A DNA stretch of 64,000 bases, taken from Cryptomeria japonica. Lineage: Eukaryota; Streptophyta; Pinopsida; Cupressales; Cupressaceae. The notes beneath the pieces were generated by a model. The model saw only the letters and a list, made by a program, of their open reading frames with translations, was not told where the DNA came from and made no database searches. Location: positions 47,544,501-47,608,500 of the forward strand of contig NC_081414.1 in assembly GCF_030272615.1 (NCBI RefSeq), given 5' to 3'. The position numbers were made by a program, and so were the translations under genes. Shown here piece by piece: positions 1-10,298 of this stretch; the stretch's first letter is position 1; each line of letters opens with the position of its first letter.

Positions 1-614
1 TTTAATCCTCTCACTCTGGATAACATGGTGACCATGTCGTTATATTCCTCATTAAAATCACCCCTGTGGAAGGACTTAGGCCATCGTGAGGTGAGGGAAG
101 TTCTTGCAGTAGAGAGACAAACAATATTGATCACCTTTTTGCATTTATCCTCATGTTTCTCGTAATACTCTTGAGCACTCTCTTGAGAAATATCAGCTAC
201 TTCTACAACTGATGAACCTTTAAAGACACTATTGAAGAATACACTGCCTAGAGTCATGATGACATTCTGATCTTCATCTTTCACTTGCCTTCTGCTTGGA
301 TCAAAGTGATCAGCTACTGCCAGTACAAATTCAGGATCATGAGCCGCAACTAGGAAAGATGCATACTTATGTAGCTCAGATTTGATTAAACTGGTTAGAC
401 ATGCAGGAGCCTTTTGAACCCGGTCAACAAATTCTTGCATATCAACATGCCCAATTTCGGTGTCTCTTATCTCCTTAATATTTGAGTCCATTGAACTCTC
501 TGGGTACAAATTCAAGTACCTGTCGTACTTGTATTTCATCTTTTTTGATGATGCTTTACTTGGAGAAGGTTGTCCTAAGGAAGACTCGGGTTTGTTGTGA
601 GAGAACTTTGACAT
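1..614 (-). CDS. Unrecognised protein, N-terminal 204 residues, open at window edge
   Basis: Reading from an ATG at 614 leftwards, the minus strand stays open for 204 codons to the window edge, with no stop. The start MSKFSHNKPESS is followed by a Ser/Lys-rich stretch and then a helical, charged region with FVAADH-like and FDPSRRQ motifs. I see no signal peptide, membrane segment, zinc finger or known catalytic motif, and I do not recognise the family. On this strand the region just upstream is the palindrome array at 737-1870. The arrangement (hairpin array, then protein gene) resembles the LTR cargo genes at 16316-18408 and 44643-46160, so this may be retrotransposon cargo rather than a host exon. 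That is inference. It is the only clean reading frame over 200 codons outside recognisable retroelement genes, apart from 44643-45668. Its C-terminus is not in the window. Confidence 0.5.
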   Translation of the reverse strand, partial: MSKFSHNKPESSLGQPSPSKASSKKMKYKYDRYLNLYPESSMDSNIKEIRDTEIGHVDMQEFVDRVQKAPACLTSLIKSELHKYASFLVAAHDPEFVLAVADHFDPSRRQVKDEDQNVIMTLGSVFFNSVFKGSSVVEVADISQESAQEYYEKHEDKCKKVINIVCLSTARTSLTSRWPKSFHRGDFNEEYNDMVTMLSRVRGL

Positions 615-736
615 TCGTGCACAATGACTGCATTCAACACTGATGATTAGCTATTCATCATTATCAAAATCAGTTTTTCTCAAACGGATCGAAAAACGAG
701 ACTCAAAACAGGCTTAGGAGTAAAACTGTCAAAAAC

Positions 737-1870
737 AGCAGGTCGGGGAAAAAAGTCCGACCTGCTCTTTTGAAAACAAAAATTGCACATCGGACTTTAA
801 AGTCTGAAGTGCAAATAAAAACACCTTGATCTGCACATCGGACTTTAAAGTCTGATGTGCAATCTTGTGAAAGGGTTATCAACACATCGGACTTTAAAGT
901 CCGATGTGTCAATCTAGGTAAAAACATTAACACATCGGACTTTGTAGGGGAAAAACTTCAAACAAGCACATCAGACTTTAAAGTCCGATGTGCTTCCTAG
1001 AAAAGATTTAAAGGCACAGCTTACTAAGGGGAAAGACAACTGGTTGACATGTCAGGTTTTAAAACCCGACATGTCAACCCACTCCCCTCTACATATCGGA
1101 TTTTAAAGTCTAATATGCGAAGGTTAAGATCCCGCATATTGGACTTTAAAATCTGATATGCGGAGATACGTTTCTCCAGCAGCACACCGGACTTTAAAAT
1201 CCAATATGCAGCTTTAGAAGGGGGGCTCCGAAGGGCAATTGGGTTTTGAAGTCCGATTGTCCTCCGGAACAAGGGAGACAATCGGACTACAAAATCCGAT
1301 TGCCTCCGGAGAGAAGTCCGAAAAAGACAAACAAAAACAAAAAGAAAAACGAAAACAAACAAGATGCAAACCTGAAAAAGAAACCCGGAAAGACAAAAAG
1401 AAACACAAACCCTACCTCTTCCGCTTCACTGATGATGGAAAAAGATCCAACAATGGAGCAAGGAAAATCCAAATCACGACGAGTAAAAGCAGAGGAGGGC
1501 GCACGGAGAAGAAGACAAGCCACAATGAAAACCCAAAACGCAAAAATTAACTTTAAAAAGCTTTTTTAACAAACCCTAATAGCAATTAATGCGGCATTAA
1601 TACAACACGCAATTGCATGTCGGGCTTTAAAGTCCGACATGCAAGCTAGGAACACTTGCACTTCAGACTTTAAAGTCCGACATGCAAGTGATGGGCAAAT
1701 CACCCGCAGTTCGGACTTTAAAATCCGAACTGCAGGCTAAGACAAACTGCAGTTCAGACTTTAAAGTCCGATCTGCAAGTAGGAAAACCACAAATACATA
1801 CCGGACTTTAAAGTCCGAAGTGTATTTGTAACAAAGAACCCTGCAGTTCGGACTTTAAAGTCCACACTGC
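737..1870. repeat. Array of about 18 palindromes, period about 48 bp
   Basis: Roughly 28-bp palindromes with the core CGGACTTTAAAGTCCG recur at about 737, 785, 833, 882, 930, 966, 1043, 1091, 1133, 1182, 1234, 1277, 1615, 1655, 1706, 1749, 1791 and 1843. The spacing is mostly 42-52 bp. The outer arms differ between copies (GCACAT/ATGTGC, GCATGT/ACATGC, GCAGTT/AACTGC, GACAAT/ATTGCC, GTTGACATG/CATGTCAAC) but match within a copy. A purine-rich stretch at 1310-1560 interrupts the array. Short reading frames across it are by-products of the repeats. Confidence 0.9.
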
Positions 1871-2040
1871 AAGTAAAACTGCAAACTTAAGGAACAAGGA
1901 AAACAATAAAAACGGAAAGCAAAGAACGAAACGAACTAACCGACCAAGTCGATTAAGCTCTCCCGGAGACCATAAGGTACGAAACGGACCAATTTCGTAG
2001 GGTTGCCTCATGATTTTGGCCAAGCTGAAATCGAGGACAA

Positions 2041-2364
2041 CAAGGTGGTCGGGGCGTTAGTGAGACCAAATGGTAGAACCGAAAACTCAAAATGTCCATA
2101 GTGACATCTGAATGCTATTTTGGGAATATCCTCTTCCCTCATTCTAATCTGATGGTATCCTAACCTTAGATCAATTTAAGAGAAATATCTTGCTTCGTGT
2201 AGTTCATCCATTAGTTCGTCAATTCTCAGAATAGGGTATCTGTTTTTTATAGTCTTTTTATTCAGGGCCCAGTAATCTATGCACATTCTCATCGTCCCGT
2301 CTTTCTTCTTGACCAATACCACTGATGAAGCAAAGAGGTTGCTGCTTGGTTGGATGTGTCCCAT
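2041..2364 (-). pseudogene. Ty3/gypsy reverse transcriptase, N-terminal fragment
   Basis: This is the start of a Ty3/gypsy reverse transcriptase, downstream of the protease on the minus strand. It has the [17 protein letters not shown] motif (RT block 2), the IDELMDEL segment, then GYHQIR and FGLTNAP (block 4). The first codons are separated from the protease frame by a stop at about 2362, and a second stop breaks the palm at about 2174 (YFS, stop, IDLRLGYHQ). The catalytic F-x-D-D block, RNase H and integrase are missing because the homology stops at about 2041, where unrelated sequence begins. It is therefore truncated as well as interrupted. It belongs to the same element as the protease and gag to its right. 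Confidence 0.9.
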
Positions 2365-3135
2365 TTATAATAATTCTTTTATGGTTTTTTCAATCTCCTC
2401 TTTGAATTTGTGGGGATGGCGGTAAGGAGTGGTAATGACAAGTTTCGCTCCTCCTAATTCAATCGAGTGTTCAAATCCCCTTTTTGGGGGTAAGCCCGAG
2501 GGAATGTCTTCGAAGACTTTTTTCTGTCTCCGACGAATGGGTTGTATATCACTATGAACGATTTGACCTTCGGTCGGAGATTTATCCAAGACCATACATT
2601 GGGCGACCCAGTCTCCTTGATCATGCCTAAAGATTTTCTCCATTTTATTACATGATACTATCTTTGGAGAGCCATCGGGAATTCCTTTTAATGTTATCTC
2701 TCTCCCTTCATGTTGGAAGCATATCTCCCGATTTGGACTATCCATGGTGAACCGTCCTAATGAGTTTATCCATGGCATCCCCAAAATGATGTCATTCTCT
2801 AGGTTCACCACAAAGAAGTTCCTCTTAATTGTATGCCCCCCCAGGGTGACTTCCAATTGAGGTATAATTTTAGTGCACCTGTCTATGACTTTGTTGCCTA
2901 TGTTCACTTCAAACCCTCCAAACTCTTGAGTTTTTAACCTTCTCTTTGCTGCTAAGTGTTTGCTAATGAAGTCATGTGAGGCTCCTGTGTCTACCAGAGC
3001 GATTACTTTCTGTCCTTTGATAATCCCTTTGAGTTTGAAACATCTATTGTCACTTCCTTGAGTGATGACTGCCAAGGTCCCTGGTTCATTGCTTTCAAAC
3101 CTGGCCCTTTTATAGGGTCTTTCCTCATCCCGCAT
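2365..3135 (-). pseudogene. Ty3/gypsy aspartic protease and linker
   Basis: This 256-codon frame encodes the retropepsin-like protease of a Ty3/gypsy element, which would process the Gag-Pol precursor. The active-site motif VDTGASHDF lies at about residues 48-56, with the downstream IILGMPW motif typical of the protease C-terminal half at about residue 117. The C-terminus (PPKRGFEHSIEL, then ITPYRHPHKF) leads into RT. The frame is intact from 3135 to 2365 but ends in a stop before RT block 1. It lies about 15 bp downstream of the gag frame, so the original polyprotein appears shifted or interrupted at that point. The protease itself has no visible catalytic loss. Confidence 0.9.
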
Positions 3136-3149
3136 TTCTTCTATGTTAT

Positions 3150-3539
3150 TTAACTGTCCTCTTTTACATCATGGCCTTTCCCCCATGGGGCCTTGCATTT
3201 GAAAAATAACCCTTTCTCCATGAGTTCCTCTCTCTCCTTACATTGGTGATTCAAACTCCAAGGTTTCTTGCAAAAGCGGCGGGATCTCTCCCGACAGTCC
3301 CTCTGGTGTCCCTCATTCCTATGCGGTGTTTTGGTTGAGGTGTTCTTGGGAGCACTAAATTCAACCATCCTAGTTTTCTTAATGGCCTCTACTAAATTTT
3401 GTGGTTCCAAGGGTTTTACAACCATCCTAGTTTTCTTAATGGCCTCTACTAAATTTTGTGGTTCCAAGGGTTTTACAAAACTTTTAATAGAGTCTTTCAA
3501 GCCTTCTAAAAACATGTAAGTAAGCCTTCTCTGGGATAG
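3150..3539 (-). pseudogene. Ty3/gypsy gag, C-terminal part (separated by an LTR insertion)
   Basis: This is the downstream part of the gag gene that begins at 6777, cut off by the solo LTR at 3540-6038. The LTR and its GATAG target duplication interrupt the Gag phrase running from PDLS into RRLTY-FLEGLK. A 57-bp unit is exactly repeated at 3364-3420 and 3421-3477, duplicating 19 residues that include EPQNLVEAIKKTR. A nucleic-acid-binding zinc knuckle would be expected near the C-terminus. Only FFKCKAPWGKGHDV remains, with two of the cysteines of a CCHC knuckle replaced, so binding is probably lost. Confidence 0.85.
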
Positions 3540-6043
3540 TGTAATATCCCCACAATTTTTTTAAATTTATTTCCAGTTACAATCACAACAAGAACCTGTT
3601 AAAGTTAGGAAATGAACATAGAAAAATGTTGAAATTGTAACCCTTCCACTTTCTGATTACCAAGTGCCCAATATGGAAAGGTGAGAGCATACAGTGTTGA
3701 GGGGATCGTTAGCGTCAAATAACTGGAAATAATACAATGCTTGGGCGGCAAGCCAACCCCTTCCACTTTTCAGCAGGATATGGAGAATATTAAAAATCAC
3801 TTGGCGGTAAACCAGCCAAGGATGATGCAAGAACCAAAGAACAATCACTCTACTGCTTATGTAGCGGGAGGACTAGAAATGAAATAGCAATCAACTCCAC
3901 CGCTTATTCAGCAGGAGGACTGAAAATGAGATTACAATCAACTCAAACGCTTATTCAGCAGGAGGACAGAATTACAATAGATAAGAAGGCGGCAAGCCAG
4001 CCTCTTCCACTTATGCAATGGGCCAAAGAACAACAATCCAAGTATATAGCTATTAGTACTACTAATCAGCTTTACAATGCAAACATGGATTACAAAATTA
4101 CTAGAATCATTGTCCAAACTAGGCGGCAAGGCCAGCCTCTTCCACTTATGCAGTGGGACTAAGAGAGTTCAAATAAATTGTTGTTAGTACTACTAACAAG
4201 CATTACAATATGATTCATCATGGATATTCAAATGTCAAAACCCAAACTAATAGCTGCAACTTATTACCATGACTCTTCACACCACACCCATAGACTCACA
4301 CACCTGAAAACCAGCTTCAACCCCAAAAAACTAAATCTGATATGAATGAACAGCAAGCTGGAAATACAGACCAGCAACATTAAAATCCTCACAAACACTT
4401 CTAAATCACTCCCCACACACTCAACTTATCTCTAAACACACTCCAAAGAACCCACACACTCTAAAACCAACTCCACACAAGGAAACACTCCAAACTAACA
4501 ATTTTTCAGATTTTGATATGCAACCCATGCGCTGGAAACACACAGACCAGCAGCTTAGAAACTCACAAAAATGCTCGTAACTCTATTCACACTCAACGAA
4601 ATTACCCCCAAACGGATGCAAATGAGAGATACAAGACAGGCGATGAGATTAAAACCAACAAATTGCACCCAAAACCCCCAAATGAATTTATGCACGCATT
4701 CCCAGGCAGCCCAACATAGTACGACTAGGAAAGAACTACGATTTGCATTTTAAAAAATAAACACTCAACATTAAGCTCTAGAAACTTACAAACTTGATCG
4801 CCTGTGGCATAGGAAGAGAACGGGCCACTACCCAAAATGATCTGACACACGAACTGAGAGTTATGAGCTAAAACGTGCTACAGCCACACTAAAAACCAGC
4901 AACACTAAAATCCACACCACACTGGAAATCTGAAAATGCACAGTAAAATCGAATCACACATTCAGAAGATCCAATCACAGCTAGGAGTGATGTCTCACAC
5001 TCGAAGTCTGTCAAGAGCCCTAGAAGGTATTCACCCTCGAAGATTGTCTAGAGTCAATCCGACAACATAACAGTGTAAATTGTCTAAGATACCAAATGAG
5101 AAGCCCAACACTCTCATTTATAGATTTTGAGGGATCAAATTCAAATTCACATTCCCTCCAAATGAACGCCAAATCCAAATGCACGTTCACTTCACATTAT
5201 TTTGAAATTACATTTCATTTCTCCTTTCTCCAAATCGACCTTCTCATAGGAGCAAATATTCTTTATAAAAATGACAATAAAATCATTATGTGGCATCCAA
5301 GGTAGATAAGTGAAATATATTATAAAATTAACTTATTTCTCCATAAGGTGTCCATCTTGCCGAATTAATATTTCACTTTATAAAGTATTTTTCCTCAACA
5401 ATAAATCACCCAATATATAATTAAGGAAAAGACTTATATATCAATATAACTTAAGCAACCCCTTTTAAATAAATCGTCCAACCTTTGTCTTAAGTTATAA
5501 TTTAATTTAAAACACCATCTTTCATCAAATACTGAACCTGCCAAAACAAGCTCCAAGGATATGGGGAAACAAGCTGGGAGAATTGCCCTGCCTGAAATAG
5601 TCACTGAACTGAGCTGAGGAACCCTTGCCAAGAATAGCACCAAAAAATGAGGAAAGACCAATTGCTCAAACTGACCTCCCAGAAATAGCCATCTAAACAA
5701 GCCTGCTGACATCCTACTAAAAATAGAACTGCTAAAAATAGTAAGTGTTTCCAAAGTGATTTTAACCACATTCTGAGCAGTCGTTGCACTTACTAAAATT
5801 AGTAAGTCTTGTAAAAGTCACCCGATGCAGATGCATGTCGAACCATCCTGAAGCTCTCTGAAAACCCAGAACGAATCTAGAATCCAAACTGTCAAACTTC
5901 CACATATAGCCCCTGAAAACACCAAAGAATCCTCCTAGAAAATTGGAAACCCTAATTTCTGCCCCCGACTAGCCTACAGGCCTCCAAACTAGGCTAACGG
6001 CCAACATAACTAATCACTGCGGAGAAGGGGACATTACAGATAG
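3535..6043 (-). mobile_element. Solo LTR (TGTAATGTCCCC class) with GATAG duplication
   Basis: The element itself is 3540-6038 (2499 bp). Read on the minus strand it begins TGTAATGTCCCCTTCTC and ends GGGGATATTACA. It is flanked by direct GATAG copies at 3535-3539 and 6039-6043. There is no gag or pol inside, so it is a solo LTR left by recombination between two LTRs. It interrupts the gag of the surrounding gypsy element. A minus-strand TATA box (TATAAAT, 5116-5122) marks the likely promoter. Hairpin units such as CCACTTATGCAATGG (about 4006-4020) and CCACTTATGCAGTGG (about 4141-4155) recur in its 3' half. Confidence 0.95.
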
Positions 6044-6777
6044 GTCGGGGACCATTACTGGTAGGTTTTGGAATTGGTCTATATAGCCTTCAATGGTTCT
6101 TGATTGCTTAAGGTGTGTTAACTCTTGGAAGTACCATTCGGAGTCTTTCTGGTCAAACCGACTGATGAGCTTTTGGGTAAACTCATTATAGGTGGAGATA
6201 TTTTTGTGTCCTAGGGTAATGAGACCGTTATGCCACCAATTATGGGCTACTCCGATTAAATGGAGTATGGCAAATTTTATAGCATCTCCTTCAGTCATGG
6301 AGCTGTATGAAAGGTATGTATCTAGTTTTTGGACCCAAGCTTGGGCGATATCCTTCCCTGACCCATCAAAGCATGGCAGGGACATTTTGTTGACTTTAGC
6401 TTTGAGGTCTTTACCCATAGGCTTTCTCCTTCTGCCTTCATTAGTCTTGGACTCACAGAAATCCTTGAAGGAAACCACCCTCTGAACTTCTGGCTCTAAT
6501 CCAGCATAAATTTGGGCGATTTCTTCCACCCCAAGTGTGGCTAGCTCCTCTTCATCCCCCACATGTTCTTCTCTAGGAAGAAATTCGGGAATTGTTTGTC
6601 TAGAACTTTGAGGAGATCGTTCGTTATCGGCGTGATTAGAGAGTTTCTCTCTTCTAGGGTTTGGAATATCTCTATTGTTGTTGTTTGTACTTTAGAGGAT
6701 TAATTGGCTCATTCTTTCGAATTTCTCATTGGTTTGCTCCATGAAAGCCTGAAGTTGTTTGGCTAATTGATCGGCCA
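6044..6777 (-). pseudogene. Ty3/gypsy gag, N-terminal part
   Basis: The gag gene of the gypsy element starts at ATG 6777-6775 (MADQLAKQLQAFMEQ) on the minus strand and runs to the solo LTR insertion at 6043. An in-frame stop lies about 29 codons in (MSQLIL, stop). After it the frame contains the retrotransposon Gag core: FDGSGKDIAQAWVQKLDTYL, HNWWHNG, and FxQELTHLKQ-x-IEGYIDQF. These match the Retrotrans_gag domain of plant chromoviruses, which forms the virus-like particle. To the right of 6777 I see no primer binding site or 5' LTR, so the 5' end of the element has been lost. Confidence 0.9.
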
Positions 6778-6945
6778 TTGCTTTCACGGGTCCCTTCCAC
6801 GTGAAGGGATGTGACGGTGGCCGCAGCCCAAGTTGCGACTACCGTCGCACCACTTCCTGCGGGGGGGAGGGTAGTCGTTTATGCGTAGTTCGTAGTTTTA
6901 GTTTATATCACTTTGTATTAATATTTTAATTTAATAATACTTTCC

Positions 6946-7128
6946 TTATTATTTTATATATTAAATACATTGACATTTTAATCATTTACTTAATAATATT
7001 TTTTCTTTATTATTTTATATATTAAATACATTAACATTTTAATCATTTATTTGAATTTATATTTTTCTTTATTATTTTATATATTAAATACATTAACATT
7101 TTAATCATTTGTTTATATTAACCTTATT
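6946..7128. repeat. 61-bp tandem repeat, three copies, AT-rich
   Basis: Three near-identical units start at 6946, 7007 and 7069. Each contains TTATTATTTTATATATTAAA followed by an ACATTTTAATCATTT motif. The units differ by a few substitutions. It lies in the ISA3 intron between the gypsy gag and the exon at 7358, with no coding potential. Confidence 0.85.
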
Positions 7129-7357
7129 TAGTTAATCAATATTTAATGATTTATTTCCTCTTTAGTATATTAATATTATTTAATGAATTTACATCAGGTG
7201 ATACCCTAGGGGTTATCGCATGTCAACATAGAACACTTTATTGTCATCCAGTGTCAAGTAGGATTTTTCGATGCATCTAAAGAAGATAAACATTCACTAA
7301 TCATCACTTCAACAGGAAAAAGAGAAAAATAAATTATTTTTAAGAACTGCGTATTAC

Positions 7358-7458
7358 CTGTCCCAATTAGGAAATCTGCCAACTAAATACAAACCCCCAC
7401 AGTCCCATGGCTCAGCAATTATTTTGCACTTTGACAGCACTGGATCTTTTGCAATGGC
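7358..7458 (-). CDS. ISA3: Isoamylase 3 (debranching enzyme) internal exon, acid/base region
   Basis: This 101-bp exon encodes [11 protein letters not shown], then [13 protein letters not shown] and VGRFPNWD, a signature stretch of plant isoamylases. These chloroplast enzymes hydrolyse alpha-1,6 branches in starch or glycogen-like glucans; ISA3 acts mainly in starch breakdown. IIAEPWD is GH13 conserved region III and its Glu is the general acid/base. The acceptor reads TGTACAG|GCC and the donor GACAG|GTAATA. The entry phase (0) matches the end of the exon at 25185-25284, and the exon ends two bases into the next codon. The following exon, expected to begin with a WAEWNG-like sequence, is not in the window, so the downstream intron is at least 7.3 kb. 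No frameshift or stop is present. The alternatives are ISA1 or ISA2, but the neighbouring exon favours ISA3. Confidence 0.9.
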
Positions 7459-8949
7459 CTGTACATTTTTCCAAACATCAAATGGGAATTCAATATCAAT
7501 GAGGCAAGCTTGCACGCTCGTTCTGATTATCATAATATAAACAGCAGTATGGACAAAATATGTAAGTATAAATAATTAAATCTCATATTTCCTTCTGTTC
7601 TTCAAGAATTCACTACCATTGTGATCTCAAGCATTCTCAACCTGAGACCCATTAGTTAATTTACTGATGTTTTGCAATCCAGGAAAGTTTAAAGATATTA
7701 AGTGACACATTAAGAAGCCTATATAGAAAATAATTTTGTGCATATTTAAGCAGTCTCTATCAGACAACAAATTTGTAAAAATATCATAAAACAATAAGAA
7801 AGGCAGTCCTCACAAAACATAATCAAAAAGATGTAGTCATCTTTTTTAAGACTGGGTTCAGAAATAATCTAATTGTAGACAATACTTTTTGTCACATTAA
7901 CCTATCTATCTTGACTTCATAAATATAAAGCAAGTGTTTAATAAATATCTATATAAATTAGGAATGAAATCGTTTCTCTTGATTTGATTTATTACTTAGT
8001 ATTTGTGTGGTAAGCTTTAAAATGTTATATTTACCGTGTTCTTCCCTATTTGACTCTGCCAAGCTTATAAAATTGCCAAATGTGTCTTTGGAGCCTGCTT
8101 TCAATGGCGAAGACATATCAACCTTCTGCCCAGCTGGTAAAAACATAGCTTAAGTGATGTTAAGTTTTCCCTAGGTTCAAAAAGGTGGCAATAGTGATAT
8201 AAATTTCTGCCCCAGGTGACTTACGCGAACAATTGAGATGGGTGAATCACAAGCCATCATAAAGTTCCACACATGATAAAAGAGGTTGCCCAAAGCACAT
8301 GCCTAGAGTAATTAAGCCACTCAAAACATCCACTAGTACACACTAGTGATGATTTAGAACATGGTTTGCATACTCAGCCTTGAGTCAGACTCAACAAACC
8401 AAAAAAATTCCAATTTGAGAAAAACTTGGTAAAACTCAATAACTTAAAATCGCTTTTAAAAAATAAGCTTTATGCAAAATTCATTTACAAAATTAATCAA
8501 GTCAGTCATAAAAATGTTGTGGAAATGTTTTCTATTAAATTTGAATACAAATTAAGGTACAAGATTGCATCATCATCAGATTGAACCCAGTAGCCTATGC
8601 ACTGTCCTTGGCACCAGAATGGGAGCGATAAGGTCTGAAACACGACCAAAATCACCCAGCCAAGGTTCCTTATCTTCACACAGTTCTGCAACCTACTATT
8701 TGTACCTCTGAAGGCACGTATTATGTCAAACCAACCATCAGCAATTAACCAAGCATACCAAGCCATTAAGCAAAGATGATTGCAGGTCACAAACACTCAG
8801 AAAACTCAGTGCAAATAATTCTGAAAGTGGTTTATCAGTCATTATAGGTCTGAAAGTTTCAACAGAAGACCCAAAACAATAATCTATTGAGTTGAATGGC
8901 CACAAGGATCACCTCTCAACAAGGGAATAAGACTTCTCTAGACTCAAAC
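7459..8949. other. ISA3 intron sequence with no recognised feature
   Basis: AT-rich sequence between the exon at 7358-7458 and the LTR at 8950. Short frames are present, but none has codon bias, motifs or splice signals consistent with a gene. It may include old transposon remnants that I cannot identify by eye. Confidence 0.5.
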
Positions 8950-10285
8950 TGTAATAGGCACCCTTGTATCCCCTTGTTTTTCTTTTGTTTTGCTATTTTG
9001 AGTTTTGAGAATGTTTGATAGAGAGAATAGTAGAATAGAAAGAGCTGATTTATATTGCAGCATACAATACTATAACAGCAAATATAAAGGAAATGCTTGC
9101 AACCTTCACTTCTTAAAATCAGTCATAATTTGAAAGTACAATAGAAAGAAAAAACTGAAGATACCCAGATGGATAAATCTAATTCTAAACACAAATACAA
9201 CATACCCATTTGCTGGTAATAAAAATGAATGTGCAGCAATAATAACCAGCAAGTAAAAGTTCTAGAAACCCTAGGTTCTTCACCAAAATACTCCAAAATA
9301 GTACCTCTCAACAACTTAGACAATGTTGTCTGCAAGGGTTTCCGTCCCCCAAAAATGAAGAAGCAATCTCCTCCAAGCAGAAGCAATATCAAAAAACAAA
9401 CTCCACACCCCTTCATATGAGAGTACTAATCCTCCTTTTATATCCTCCTTTTATAACTTTTGAGAGCTATTTTAGGAAAAGCATTTTTTCTTTTTGGTTG
9501 CTTTTTTGAAAAAACAAATTTTTACTTTTTTCTGAGAAAGCACTGTTTGCTTTTTCAAAAAAAAGCACTTTTTCCTTTTATGCTTTTTTTTGGAAAAAAA
9601 GCTTTTTGTTTTTCTGAAATGTACTTTGTTGCTCTTTAAAATATCATCTAAATCTTTTAATTTCTTTTCACTTTAGGAAGCCACATTAAATGATATTAAA
9701 ATATTATTTTACCTCCTTAACTGACATCCACTTTATTTCACTTAAGTGATAAGGCCCACTTCATTAAAATATTTAAATGAAATACTAGAATAATATTTCC
9801 CAACCTTAGGAAATTCACCAAGTCCCAAAACTGAAGATTTTGCATTCTGAAACTGAGGAAAGGCTAAGATTGAGACCAATTACCCAAAATAGCATTTACT
9901 ATAAATAGTAATATACTAGAAATAGTCAAAACTATCCAAACTTTGAAAGTGAAGATACTCCATGCTGAAGCTAAAAGGAGACCAAAGCTATGACCAGCCG
10001 CCAAAAATAGTATTTACCATAAATAGTGATTGCTAAAAATAGCAACTACTAAAAATATTACGTCGGCCAAAACTCCCAACTAACCAATCAATGTCTGAAC
10101 TGACTTACTAAAAATAGAAAGTCATGGACAAAATATCCAAAATCACTCCAGAAAGTATAGTTCACCTCCATTAATCCATCTAAATACAATGGCAACATCA
10201 ATATACTCCTTTGATCCTATTGACACCAACTTAGAAAGCCAACACGTGCTACACTACAAGAGAACCTGAAAATGTGGACATTATA
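8950..10285 (-). mobile_element. Gypsy-type 3' LTR with adjoining polypurine tract
   Basis: On the minus strand the sequence GGGAAGGGTGGAC (RC of about 10286-10298) forms a polypurine tract directly before an LTR start TATAATGTCCAC. The other end reads TGTAATAGGC on the plus strand at 8950. The tract is preceded by TTGCTCGAGGACAAGCAA, the same leader seen before the LTR at 33537. The second base of the canonical TG start is mutated. Inside are T-rich hairpins (9480-9610) and ACTTACTAAAAATAG-type motifs near 10102. No duplication of target sequence can be checked because the right side is internal sequence. Confidence 0.65.
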
Positions 10286-10298
10286 GTCCACCCTTCCC

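Noticed and set aside
703-1550. Several reading frames across the palindrome array
   Set aside because: Their amino acids are read-through of the repeated palindromes (for example LKSDV, TSDFKVRC) on both strands; they have no independent support.
3540-6038. Full-length retrotransposon
   Set aside because: No internal coding region, primer site or second LTR; single TATA box and one pair of ends, so it is a solo LTR.
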